Shown here piece by piece: positions 10,801-22,800 of a stretch of DNA of 64,000 nt. Made by a program: the position numbers and the translations under genes. Location: contig NC_016472.1 of the NCBI RefSeq assembly GCF_000226095.1, positions 1,922,001-1,986,000 on the forward strand, in the 5' to 3' direction. Numbering within the stretch: the first letter of the stretch is position 1; the number at the start of each line of letters is the position of its first letter. The notes beneath the pieces were generated by a model that worked only from the letters and a program-made list of their open reading frames with translations, did no database searches and had not been told where the DNA came from. This DNA is from Thermothelomyces thermophilus ATCC 42464 (Eukaryota > Ascomycota > Sordariomycetes > Sordariales > Chaetomiaceae).

Positions 10801-13800
10801 GCACCCTTGCCCCCGACATCTGCGCGGCTGCCGGCCAATGAAGACCTGGAGAAGCTGCCGGCCCTTCCTGAGAGCCGCTCCTCATCTCCGGTTATGGGTA
10901 GGTCTCCCCTTTATTCGAGTTAGGTAGGCTTTCCGTGAAGAAATACGTCTAACAGACATGCCAGCGCCCCGCGAAAGCAGCCCCGTGTCTCCGAACCTGC
11001 CGCCGTTTGGTCTTGCGACCGCAGAGTTCGTGACGGTTGTGGAGTCCGACAATAACCAGCTGCCGCCCCTCCCAGAGAGCGGTACCAGTTCTCCTCTTCG
11101 ACCGGCACTCGCCGCCCTTACGGGCTCCGAGCTTGCTGGCGCCGTTGAGCTGGGTGAGAGTCGCACGGCAGAACTCACTTCGGCGGCAACACAAGCAGTC
11201 AGTTGGGAGCTAGACGAATTGCCCCCCCTACCTGAGAGCCAAACTGCCTCCCCTGTTTCATCAAAAGCCTTTCGCACCCCCACCCAAGTATCAGCAGACG
11301 ATGGATTGGAGTCCCTACCGCCGCTTCCCCGGAGCCGCCCGCTCTCTCCTGTCCAGGAAGCGCCGACTCCGGTTGTCGAGCCTCTGATGCGTCCGGCAAC
11401 AACCCCTGAGCATGTAGAGGAGCTGCCTGCCGCCCAAGGACCTGGCTTTGGGCACGACCCCAAGAACCTGCCACCGCACCCGGAAAGCCGTCCCAGTTCA
11501 CCTACCGAGGTAGAGCTAGCACCCAATGACACCGTTGAGCCTTTGTACCTGCTTGCCCCTGCTGAATCTCCCATCGAGAACGCTGCATCTACACAAGAGC
11601 AAGGCCTCGTTGTGGACCTGGAAGGGCTACCTCCTCTTCCAGAGAGTCGACCCAGCTCACCAATTGAGGAAGAAACTGGTTCACGGGAAGTTGCCGACCT
11701 CCAGTCTGCCATTGAAGAGCCTGTTTCGACGCAAAATCCTGGCCTTGCGACAGATTTGGATGAGCTCCCTCCACTACCCGAAAACCGCCCCGAGTCCCCT
11801 GCTCAACGAGACGTGCCCGCCGTTGAAAATGTCACTTCTCAGCTTGCACCTGTGGCCAGTTCTGATGAGCGAAAGGCCGAACCAAACTTGGAGGACCTGC
11901 CTCCGCTGCCGGAACCCCGTCCTGGCACTCCCGAGCAACCGCCAGCTTCGCAAGCTGCCTTGGAGGAGGGGGCCTCAACGGCGCCGGCTACTACTCAAAC
12001 GGACAGAGCACCTATTGTTGAGGTCTTTAGACCCGGATTTAGCCAGGAATCTACAATTCAAGCACGTGATTTTGCCATAATGCCTTCACAGGATCTTCCC
12101 TCCAGCCAAGTCTACCAGCCTCCTTTGACCTACGAAGAACTCAAGGAGAAGGGGTTCCACAAGCGGATACCAAGTCCTCTTCCCACGGGCAGTAATGACA
12201 AACAGGAAGATTGGGACCCCGCCGAGAAGAGCAGATCCAACCTGCTGGGCCCTGCCGCTGCTGCAGTGGCTGCCGCCACGGCGAGCGGTCTGGTCGTGGC
12301 ACACATGCGCCACGACGATTCGACTCCCGGCCCGCAAGGTCTCGACTACGACAGGCTACAGACACCCGGTTACGACAAGGCGGAAAGCGTCTCCTCGTTC
12401 AATGAAGATGCTTCCACCGTTGCGGCATCGGAAGCGCCTACTTACTTGTCTGGTTCAACGTTCTACGACGCGCAGCATGACACCGGGAAACTCGAAGACT
12501 CGCCGCCGCGGCCCGGCACTCTCGCCTATCTCCTGAGCAAGAGAGGCCAGAAGTCTCAGGTGCAGGAGGATGACTGGTCTGCTGTGGGCTCCTCATCTCC
12601 TTCGAGGAAGGGCAAGACAAGGTCCTTGCTAGAACCCGAGCCCACGATCGGGGTACAAGACAAGCGGGCCCCGGGAGAGGCATCAGATGTGCGTAGTCAA
12701 GAGGGCCCAGGCCAAGGGTCATCAATCTCTGCTGTTGAAGCGGCCAAAGCGACAGGGCCGTCCGAATACGAGCCGTTTTCCGGCGCGCGCAAAAGGGGCA
12801 AGAAATTGGGAAGCAGAAAGGAGGTCTCGTGGACCGAGCCTGCGGGAGAAACTCAACAACCGAGCCATGCCGGTGAGTCTCTGTCCGAGCCCGTGACCTT
12901 CCGATCCACAGTTGAGCCCGGCATGACTGCGGGCGAACCAAAGCAGCACCCGACCTCCGAGAAGTCGGTCTCGGACCCAGCTGGTTTCACCTACAGGTCG
13001 GATGCTCGGGAGTCAACCCCCACGCTTGGCAAGAGAGGCAAGAAAAAGAAGAGAGACAACGGGCCAGATGCCAACTTGGAAGGACCCGGCAGCGCGGATC
13101 GCATTCCAGACCCAGTCCGGGAACCTCACCCGGCTGCAACTCTGCACGAGGTTGCCCGAGGCGCATCACCACCTCAGCACGTGGGGCCACGCGAGCTGTC
13201 GGGATCAGAAGGAGACTTACCTCGCAGCTGTGACGCTGTGGAAACAAGTCCGGCGGAGCCAGCGGCCGAGGAGGGCCCCGGTTCACGGCCCGCTTCATCT
13301 GCAGCCGCAGATGCCGAGGCCAAGGAGCAGGGGCAGCGCGATCGAGGCCTGCAGGAGGCTCACGCCGCACCGGCTGAACCAGCCAAGCCGAAGAAAAGCC
13401 TCTGGGGCCCCTCATTCTCGATGCTCCCCTCCATCGCTGGCGGCGTTGGCTCTCTCTTCGGCAGAGGAAAGCGCAATTCGGCCCAGGCGCAGGCGCAGAC
13501 TCGAGATGCCGAGAGGCGGGAAGTCCAGGGCCAGCTGAAGGCCGAGTTGCCTCGTGATACTGGGTTGCCCACGCAGGAGAATGACCAAAAGCAACAATAC
13601 AACACGGCCGTAGAGTCGATGGAGATGCCCAAGCCTCCACTTCGGCCGCCAAGTGTAGGCGAGTCCAACAGCCAGATTCCCGATGTGGGGCATGCAACAG
13701 GCGTGCATGAGCCCCCTGACAGCGACAAATCAGGGGCCGACACGGCAAGCTGCGCGCCAGACACCGCTGTTTGGATACCCAACGAGCATGGCCCATCCCC

Positions 13801-16800
13801 TGAGATCTCCACACCCGGGGCTGTCGACGGGGTGACGCCCTCGGATGCAGCACGCCTCGAGGCTGTTGTGGTGGACAGCGCCGACCGGCAACGCGGGGGG
13901 CCTGAAGGTGAGCAACCAGACAAAAGCGCACCTCGGTCGCCAGGCCAGTCCCAGACCTTTGCGACGTCAGACGAAACCCAGCATCCAACCGTCGACGACG
14001 CTGCCGTCGCCACTGACGCCGGTGACCAACCAACCGAGGCCATGGGAAAGAAGGGTAAGAAGCAGCAGCAGCAGCAGCGCAAGGACGCGCCCAAGGACAC
14101 GCCCAAGGGTGAAACAACAACAACAACAACAACACCCCCCCAGGAGTCGACACAGAAGGCGGCCACCCCACCAGCACCAGAGCCGCCAGCTGTCCACGAG
14201 GCTGGCCAACAAGATGTCGTTCCTGGACAACACACCAATCCGGAGCCTACGGCATCCACCGAGCCCGGTTCGGTGACTGCCCACCAAGCCGGTGATGACG
14301 ATACATCCGCCGAGGCTTCTGGCAAGAAGGGAAAGAAGTCCAAAAGCAAGAAAAAGAAGCAGGCTGCGGCTGAGCCCGAGGCCGATGCGACGGCGGCCCC
14401 GGAACCTGCCGTTGCCGAGGCAGCACCGGAGCCTTCCCCTTCCGAGAACCAGGCCCCAGCCGAGAGCAGCGAAGTGGTTGACAGTAGTAGTCCTTCTGTG
14501 GAAGCGCCGCAAGACGCTGCCCCGCCTGAACCAGCGCATGCTAGCAAAAAGAGCAAGAAGAAAAAGAAGAAGCAGGCTGGCCAAGACGGATCTGAGGCAC
14601 CCGCCGAAGCCGCCGCAGACCACCAGGGCACCCTTGCACCCGTAGAGGAGCCGGCTCTTGTTGTGGACTCGCCGCCAGTTGAGAATGCATCTGCTTCTGC
14701 TTCACAGGGAGATTCTGGCAGTCTTCCGCCCGAGGAAGTCGTGGAACCAAGCAGCACCGGCAGCAAGAAGTCGAAAAAGAAGAAGAAGCGCGGATCGCAG
14801 TCTCCAGAAGAAACAGAGACTCGAGAGAGCCCGGCGCAGGTGCCATCACCAGAGGCCGCGTCACCAACCACACCTGCAGATACCCCAGGGGAGCCGGACC
14901 TCCAGGCACCGGAGACGACGACTGAGCCTGCAGAGGCGGCCGTTGAGTCAACGGCAGCGGCCGCTGAGCCCGAAGTAGACACTCCAAAGGATTCAGAAGC
15001 GGAGAAGACTGTGTCATTCAACATTGACGAGCAACCGACTAGTCTCGGCGACAACACAATACAGGAGGATGCTCCATCGCCAATCCAGGACGCGAGTGAC
15101 CCGTCTACAACCGGGCAAGGCAAGAAGGAAAAGAAGAAAAAGCGGCAGAGCGTTAGCTTCGCGGAGCCTCTCGAGGAGCATCTGGGCTCTGCCAAGCCAA
15201 GAGGTGAGGACGACAGTAAGAATGACATCAACAACAACAACAACAGGAGCAGGAGCAGCAGCAGCAGCAACGAAAAGACCGAGGACTCGAAGGACTCCAT
15301 CTCCGAGCTTTCCACGGTTTCCCCGCAAAGCGGCGACTCTGTTGATGAGCGGCCCGCGCAACCAGAGACCCAGATTCCCAGCGCTCATGTTGGTGTCACT
15401 GTTCCCTTGCCTAACACGCGCGACGTGCCTGATGCCTGTGTTGACACGGAGTCGCTGCAGGAACCTACCGAGCCGCTCGGCTCTCGCTCCCCCGATCCGT
15501 CACCGGAAAATGAGGCGCTCAGTAATGTCGTTGGCCAGGATGCTCAGCAGTCGGCAACATCAGATGAGACCCAGGCTGATACTGAGGTTTCGGAAGAGAG
15601 TAAGTTTGTACATACACGGCCGGCCGGCAGTTGAGGTTAAGGTATTAGGTAGGCGGGCTTGTTTGCGCTGACTCTGCTGTTTGTTATAATAAAGAACTTC
15701 CAAGCGAGGAATCAGCCGCGGTCGGTGCCGAAACCAACCCTCCGGCTTCTTCTCCCAAGAAATCCAAGGAGAGCAAGAAAAAACGCAACAGCCTGTCGGA
15801 TCCGGAGACCGGGCCGGCAGCTATGCAGCAGCAGACCCAGCCGATTCCCGGTGAGCAAGGTGACAATGCGGAGCGCGCCCCTGAAGCTGCCGCCCCTGAA
15901 GCTGCCGCCCCACCGGAGGCTACCGAGAGCACCACTGAACCACTGCCAAGTGGTGCAGCGAGCGCCGAGCCCGCACCAATTACAGCCGCTCTAGCCGCCG
16001 AGCAGCAGCAACACGAACCACTCGTCGACCGGGAGCCTGACCTTGAGCCTATTGCGTCTCAATTACAGGACAACAAGAAAGACGGTAAGCAGAGGACAAT
16101 AACATTTTTTTTTTTTTTTTTTGGTTTTCACTCACGATATCTTCAACGTTGGGGGACTGTATGCTAACTGGCTTCAAGGACTTTCTACGTCTCGGTCCGC
16201 TGTTGATGAGACCCAATCATCCGTGCAACAGGACACCGCGGCCCAATCAAGCGAGGGTGAGCCCCCCCCCCCCCCGGCCCCCCTTCCCCTTCCCTTAGGG
16301 CCACACACACTATGAACTCACAACTCACATGAGGTCACAGCTTCTGGGGTAAACATCGCAGCACCACCATCTCCAATTGAGACATCGGATGAAGCTCAGC
16401 CAGGTCATACCGTGCATGAACAGCCCTCCTCTTCCTCGGACCCAGAGCCTCAACCCGACTCCGCATCCCAGGACATGGCTCGCGAAGAGGATCGGTCCCC
16501 TTACAGCCTCCTCAACAAGACCAAGAGGAAGAGGAAGAAGCCCAAGGCTGACGCAGAACCATGGCCCATGGGATCCCCGGAACTACCCGTGGCTCAGCCA
16601 CCCGAGATCCCCCCCTCCTTCGAGAGCCGCGAGTTCGACCGCGTCTTCGGCACACAGCTCAGTACTGTCGAAGAGGTGACCGAGCCGCCGTCCGAGTGTG
16701 CCGAGAGCGACGGCCGCTCGCTCATGTCCAACGATGACAACAGGTCCGTCCAGCGCCGCAGGTCGGTCGTCTCGGAGTCCTCGCGCACCATTTCCTCCCT

Positions 16801-19800
16801 TGGCGGCTCCGAAACCACTGCCGGCGCACTGGCCGATGATGAGAGCGGGGAGCCCCGTGCATATTCGCTCAAGAGGGCCGCTGCCAAGAGGGAGAAGAAG
16901 GACAAGACCGCCAAGAAGAAGCGAAAGAGCTCCGTCTGGGACGAACCCTGGCCGAGCAGTGAGGCGTCGGGTGCCGAGGAGTTCGCCGAGCCGCTTACTG
17001 AAGGTGAAGGCGAAGAGAAGGCCATTGACGAGGCCCAACCTGTGCCGCCCGAGGGCGAGGGCGAGGGCGAGGGCGTCGTCGACGAGGCACAGGTTCCTCC
17101 GGTTGAGGGGACCGAAGAGGTGCCGCCAGATGTGGTTCCTCCTGAGGAGACTCCGGTCGAGAAGGAGATGCCTCGGGAAGACGGTTCAACAGACGATGTC
17201 CCACCACCATCAGATTCAGCCGTGGCGCCCGAGTCCGAGACAGCAGCCGCACAGGAGGAGGCTGCCGAACAATTGGCTGCCGAACAACCAGAGAAGCCGC
17301 CCGCTGACAATGACGCCGTTCCCGCGGCCCTCACAGAGGAGCAGGAGCCGGCACTGAGAGCTGAAACCTCGCAGCCACCTCAGGAACCCGAGGCGCAAGC
17401 CGAGCCCGAAGTCGCTGTTGGCAAGAAGTCCAAGAAGGGCAAGAAGAAGAAGATGGCGTCTCAGACGCTAGAGTCTAAGCCTGAGCCGGAGTCCGAGTCT
17501 AAGCCTGAGCCTGAGCCTGAGCCTGAGCCTGCCATCCAAGCCGAGGAGGCTGCTGCTGCCAAGGCTGAACCTTCGCCAGCCGAGGACGCCCCGGCGGAGA
17601 CGAACACCCAGGAACCTTCGCCTATAAGTGCGGAACAACCCGCCGAACAAGCTGAGCAGGCGGCCGAGCAGCCGGCCGAGCAGGTGGCCGATGAACCCGC
17701 CGTTGAAGCTCCTCCACCCACGAAGAAGTCCAAGAAGGACAAGAAGAAGGCGAAGAAGGCAGCCAAGGAACAGATCGAGGCCGAAGCCCAGCCGTCAGCC
17801 GAGGTCCCTGTCCCCGAGGAGACTGCTCCTGTTCCTGAAGAGCCCGTCCCGGCTGAGGAGTCTGTTCCCGCTCCCGTCGAGGAACCTGCACCGGCTGAAG
17901 AGCCCCAAGTCGCTCAGGAGCCAGCACAGCTTGAAGAGCCGCTGCCCACCAACGAACCTGTTCCTACCGAGGAACCCCACGCCGCCGAGGAGCATGCAGC
18001 CGTTCCCCAACCGGAGCAAGAAGCGACTACTCAACCAGAGGAGGAGACCGCCAAGCCGTCTGACGCAGATGCGCAGGCAGAGGCTCCTGTCCAGCCCGCA
18101 GCCGAGCCCGAGGAGGCACCTCTTTCCCGCAAAAAGTCTAAGAAGGACAAGAAAAAGAAGAAGGGAGCAGCTGTGCAGCAGGATTCCCAGCCCACTTCCG
18201 AGGCTCCAGTGTCCGTTGCAGAGGAGCCGACGCCGTTCGCGGGCGAGGCAGCAGCTGCGGCGGAGGAGCCAGCACCGGCCGCCGAGGGGCCAACGCTGGC
18301 AGCCGAGGAGTCGCTACCTACTGTGGAGGAGCCAGCACCGAGCTCCGCAGAGCCCACCTCACCCTCACAAGCTGAGGTTCAGGAGCTTGCGCAAGAGGTC
18401 TCCGAGCCTGTTGTTGAGACAGCACGGGAAGCACAGCCCGTGGACGTGCCAACCGAAACCCTCGACGCTCCGGCCGAAGAGGCTTCGCCCGCACAGAGCA
18501 AGAAGTCGAAGAAGAGCAAGAAGAAAAAGAAGGGCGCGGCCCATCCAGAGCCAGAGCCGGAGCCTGCCCCAGAGGCTCCCGAAGCACCCGCCAGAGAGCC
18601 GGCTTCTCCTCCCTCAGCAGAACTTGAGCCCCCCGCAAAAGAGACACCCGAGGATACAGCCGAGACAGCTCAAGAAGGTTCCGAACGTACCGCCGAGCCT
18701 CCTGCCGAGGCCGCTCAGGAGACACCCGAGCCTGCCGTTGAGACAGCTCAGGAAGCTTCCGAACCTGCCTTGGAACCTATTGCCGGAGCTGTTCAGGAGA
18801 CACCCGAGCCTACCGTTGAGCCAGCTCAAGAACCCTCCGAACCCACCGAGGGGCATGCTGTCGAGGCCGCTGAGGAGACCTCCGCCGTTGGGCCAGCTCA
18901 AGAAGCCCCCGAACCTACCGCAGAGGGCCCCGCTGAGGCCGCCCAGGAGACTTCTCCGCCTGCCGCTGAGCCAGCTCAGAAGGATGATGCACAACCAGTG
19001 GTTGCTCCCGTCGAAGAAGCAGCCGCTGAGCAGGCGCCGACCAAGAAGGGAAAGAAAAAGAAGAAGGGCAAGGGATCCAAAAACGTGGAATCTGGGTCTG
19101 CCTCTGGTACCGCCACACCGGCTGTAGAAGAACCTGCCGCTGTCACAGAGCCCAAGCCAACAGTCGCTGATCCTAGTCAAGAGAACACGGAGCATGAGCC
19201 TGCTGCGCCAAAGTCCGTGCAGGAGGAGCCTACGGCAACATCTGACGTGGTTCAGGAGTCCACGGAGCCACAGGCCGTTGTGCACGAGCCTACTCAAGAG
19301 CCCGATGTGGCTGCCGTCGTCGAAGTGCCCGCACAACCAGTGGAAAAAGCCCAGCAGTCGCCCGAGCAGAGCCAACCGGAACCCGAGCCGGCACCGAAGG
19401 AGCCACCTACCGAAACCGTTTCGGGGGTTCCTGCCGGGGGGAAGAAGAACAAGAAGAAGAAGAAGGGCAAGGGCTCCAAGTCTCTAGACAATGAGCTGCC
19501 TTCTGGCACGGCAACTCCGCCTGCAGAAGAGACGACGACTCCTGCTGAGCCTACTTCTGCTGAGCCTACTACACCTGTGGAAGAACAACCTGCCCCTACT
19601 GCTGCACCGGAGACCACCTCTGCCGAGGAGCCTCAGCAGGCGCCTGAGCCCACGCAAGCATCCGAGACCGTCAATGTAGACGAGATTCCTGCTCAAATTC
19701 CGGAAGAGATCCCGCCTCGGCCTCAAGAGAGCCAGCCACAGCCCGAGTCAGTACAAGAAGAAGTGGCTGTAGCTGAGGAGGCGCAGGATACCCCGGCCAA

Positions 19801-22800
19801 AGGCAAGAAGAGCAAGAAGAAGAAAAAGGGCAAGGGCGCAAAGGCTGCTGCCGAATCCGAACCTGCCTCGCCGGCTGACACGACGCCAGCGCAAGAGACG
19901 CCCGCTGTTGTCGAAGAGCCCAGCGTTGCCGCTGGGGAGCCTGCTCCCGCTACCGAGGACTCGGCCACTGCCACTGTCGAAGAGCCCAGGGCTGCCGCCG
20001 AGGAAGCTGCTCCTGCTACGGACGAACCGGCCCCTGCTACGGACGAACCGGCCCCTGCTACGGATGAACCGGCCCCTGCTACGGATGAACCGGCCCCTGC
20101 TACGGATGAACCGGCCCCTGCTACGGACGAACCGGCCCCTGTTATTGAAGAAGCAGCCGTCGTCGTGGAGGAACATACCCCGGTTACCGAAGAATCTGGC
20201 CAGGGAGATCAGCCGGCCGTTCCTTCGGAAACCGAGGCCGCGCCTGTTGTCGAGGCCACTCCGCCCGTACCCGAGCCCGTGAGGCAGGAAACGCGACCCG
20301 AGGAACCCCAGGAGGCACCAGCCAGTAAGAAGTCTAAAAAGAAAAAGAAGGGCAAGGGATCTCAGGTCCTTGAACCCCAGCCTGAGCCTGAACCTGCCGC
20401 TTCTCCTGCGCCACTCGAGGAGCAGCCCGTTACCGTCGAGGAGTCTGCGCCCATTGCTGAAGAAGCAACGGCTGCCATTACCGAGTCAGCCGCCGGTGAA
20501 CCCGAGGTCCCGAATGTACCAAGCGCCCCTGTTCCTGATGTGCCCAGCTCTCCCGTCCCTGAGGTGCCCGGCGAGCCTCCCCCTGAAGTTCCGAGCGAAC
20601 CGGCACCTGAAGTTCCAAGCGAACCGACCCCTGAGCCGCCGAGTGATCCGGTCACTGAGAGACCAGCCTCCGTTCCCGAACAAGCGCCCGAGGAGACTTC
20701 TGCTCTGCCGACCAAGAAGAGCAAGAAGGACAAGAAAAAGAAGAAGGGCAAAGGCCCGCAGACACCCGAACCCGAGCCCCAGGCTGATACCACCTCCGCC
20801 GCTCCTTCAGAGGAACAGTCGCCTGTCGAGGAGGCTGCCCCGGCTGCCGAGGAACCCGTCCCTACCGCCGAAGAATCAACTCCCGTGGCTGGAGAGTCTG
20901 CCGCCGTGCTCGAAACGTCTGCTCCGCTTGTGGAAGCCCCCCCTCCTATCGTGGAAGAGCCGTCTTCCGCCGTTCAGGAACCTGAAGTGACGGTGCCCAT
21001 GTCCGCTGAAGAGGCTTCGCCAGTCACAGACGCGTCGCAGCAGCAGGAGTCCCAGCTCGCAGAGGGCACAGAGCCACAAACCAAGAAGTCCAAGAAGAAG
21101 AAGGGCAAGAAGGGAAAGGGCAAGGCTTCCGAACCCGAGGCTGAGCCTGTGAATGAGCCTAAATCCGAGCCAGCTGCTGAGATCAACCCGCCATCGTCCG
21201 AGGAGACCGTCAATGTTGCGGAAGATGCTGCCCCTGCACCTCCATCCGAGGAGCGTGTCGTTCCTACGGAAGAGAAGACCGCCCCTGCGGAAGGACCTAG
21301 CGCCCCTGCCGCTGCTCCTGAGGAAGTGGTGCCGGTGAGCGAGACTACGCAGCCAGAGGCCAAGGCCGAAGACGAACCGGTCGTCGTCGGGGGAAAAAAC
21401 AAGAAAACGAAAGCCAAGATTGCGGCGCTCATGTCTATCTTCGAGCCTGGACCAGCAGCCAAGCCTGCTCCTACTGTGAAGCCGCGGCCTGCTCTGCGTG
21501 ATTCCCTTCCTTCCGATAAGCCCGCTCCTGCCGATGAGCCAGTTCCTGCTGAGCAGCTTCCCCCCGTTGTCGAAGAGCCTGTCACTGCCGAACAGCCTGC
21601 TCCCGTAGCCGAAGGAGTCAAGCCCGATGTTCAGGAATCTGTTGCTATGGACACGCCAACTCCTGCACTGGAGGGAGTGCCCGCTGTCCACACCGACGAA
21701 TCGAGCGCGGCAATCCAGGAGCAACCCGAAGCAGTACCGGAACCAACCTCTACTCCTGAGGAGCCCAAGCCCGAACCTGCTCAGCAAGAGGTGCCAGCCG
21801 ATCAGGAAACGCCCGCGCCGACCAAGAAATCCAAGAAAGACAAGAAGAAGAAGGGCAAGGGCACAAAGGTCCCTGAATCGGAACCTTCCGCTCCTCAGGC
21901 CCCAACCTTTGCGGAAGAGTCCACCCCTACCGAGCAACCGACGACCTCCCAGGAACCAGAAACCGAGGGTCCAGCTGAACCATCGACTGAGCCGGTCGCT
22001 GCCGAGAAACCAGCCCCTCCTGTGGTTGAAGAGCCAGCACACGCAGTGGTTGAGGAGGTCAAGCCAGCCGAGCCTAGGTTGGCAGCCCAACCGGAGCCCG
22101 AACAGGCTCCGGATGTACCTTCTAAGAAGTCCAAGAAGAAGAAGAAGGGCAAGGGATCCAAGACTGTTGAACCCGAGACTTCTGGAGCAAGCACACCCGC
22201 CGTCGTTGAAGAGTCGGTTCCAGTTCCCGAGGAGCCGACGCCAGCAAAGCTCGAGGTTGAGACTCCGGCAGAGAAGCCTGCAGAGACTGCCGAACTCCTT
22301 CGTCCGGAGGCCACCGAGGCGGTTCCGTCACCCGACGCCGGCGAGACCATCGCAGCTTCCGAGGCTGCTGAGCAATCCACATCCACGGCAACGGATGAGC
22401 CTAGCTTTCCCTCCGAAACTTCTCGGGACCAACAAGATGGAGGTCTCGACCTCCCCACTAAGCCCGTTGAATCTGAGGCCGCCTCGGAGCCTGTCGCCCC
22501 CCCTCTCGAAGAACCAGTCGTTCCGGAGGAGCCGACGATTCAAGAACCTGTTCCGGAGCCTGCGCCCATCGAAGAGACGTCATCCGAGCAGCCTGCCCCA
22601 GTGACCGTTGAAGAGGTTGCTCCGACTCCCGAAGTAAGCCAGGACGTGCAGCATGAGCAAAGCTCTGAGTCCCAGACCAAGAAAAAGAAGGGGAAGAAGG
22701 GCAAGAAAGCTGCTGCCGAGCCCGAGACGGTTTCTCCTCCTGCGCCTTCCTCTGCTCCAGAGCCCTCTCCCATCGCAGTCGAGGAGCCAGTCCCTGCACA

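Noticed and set aside
13360-15315. Minus-strand open frame (651 codons) opposite lah exon 2
   Set aside because: It is a Ser/Ala/Phe-rich shadow of the Lys-rich modules (AAG runs read as TTC/CTT) and has no recognisable motif.
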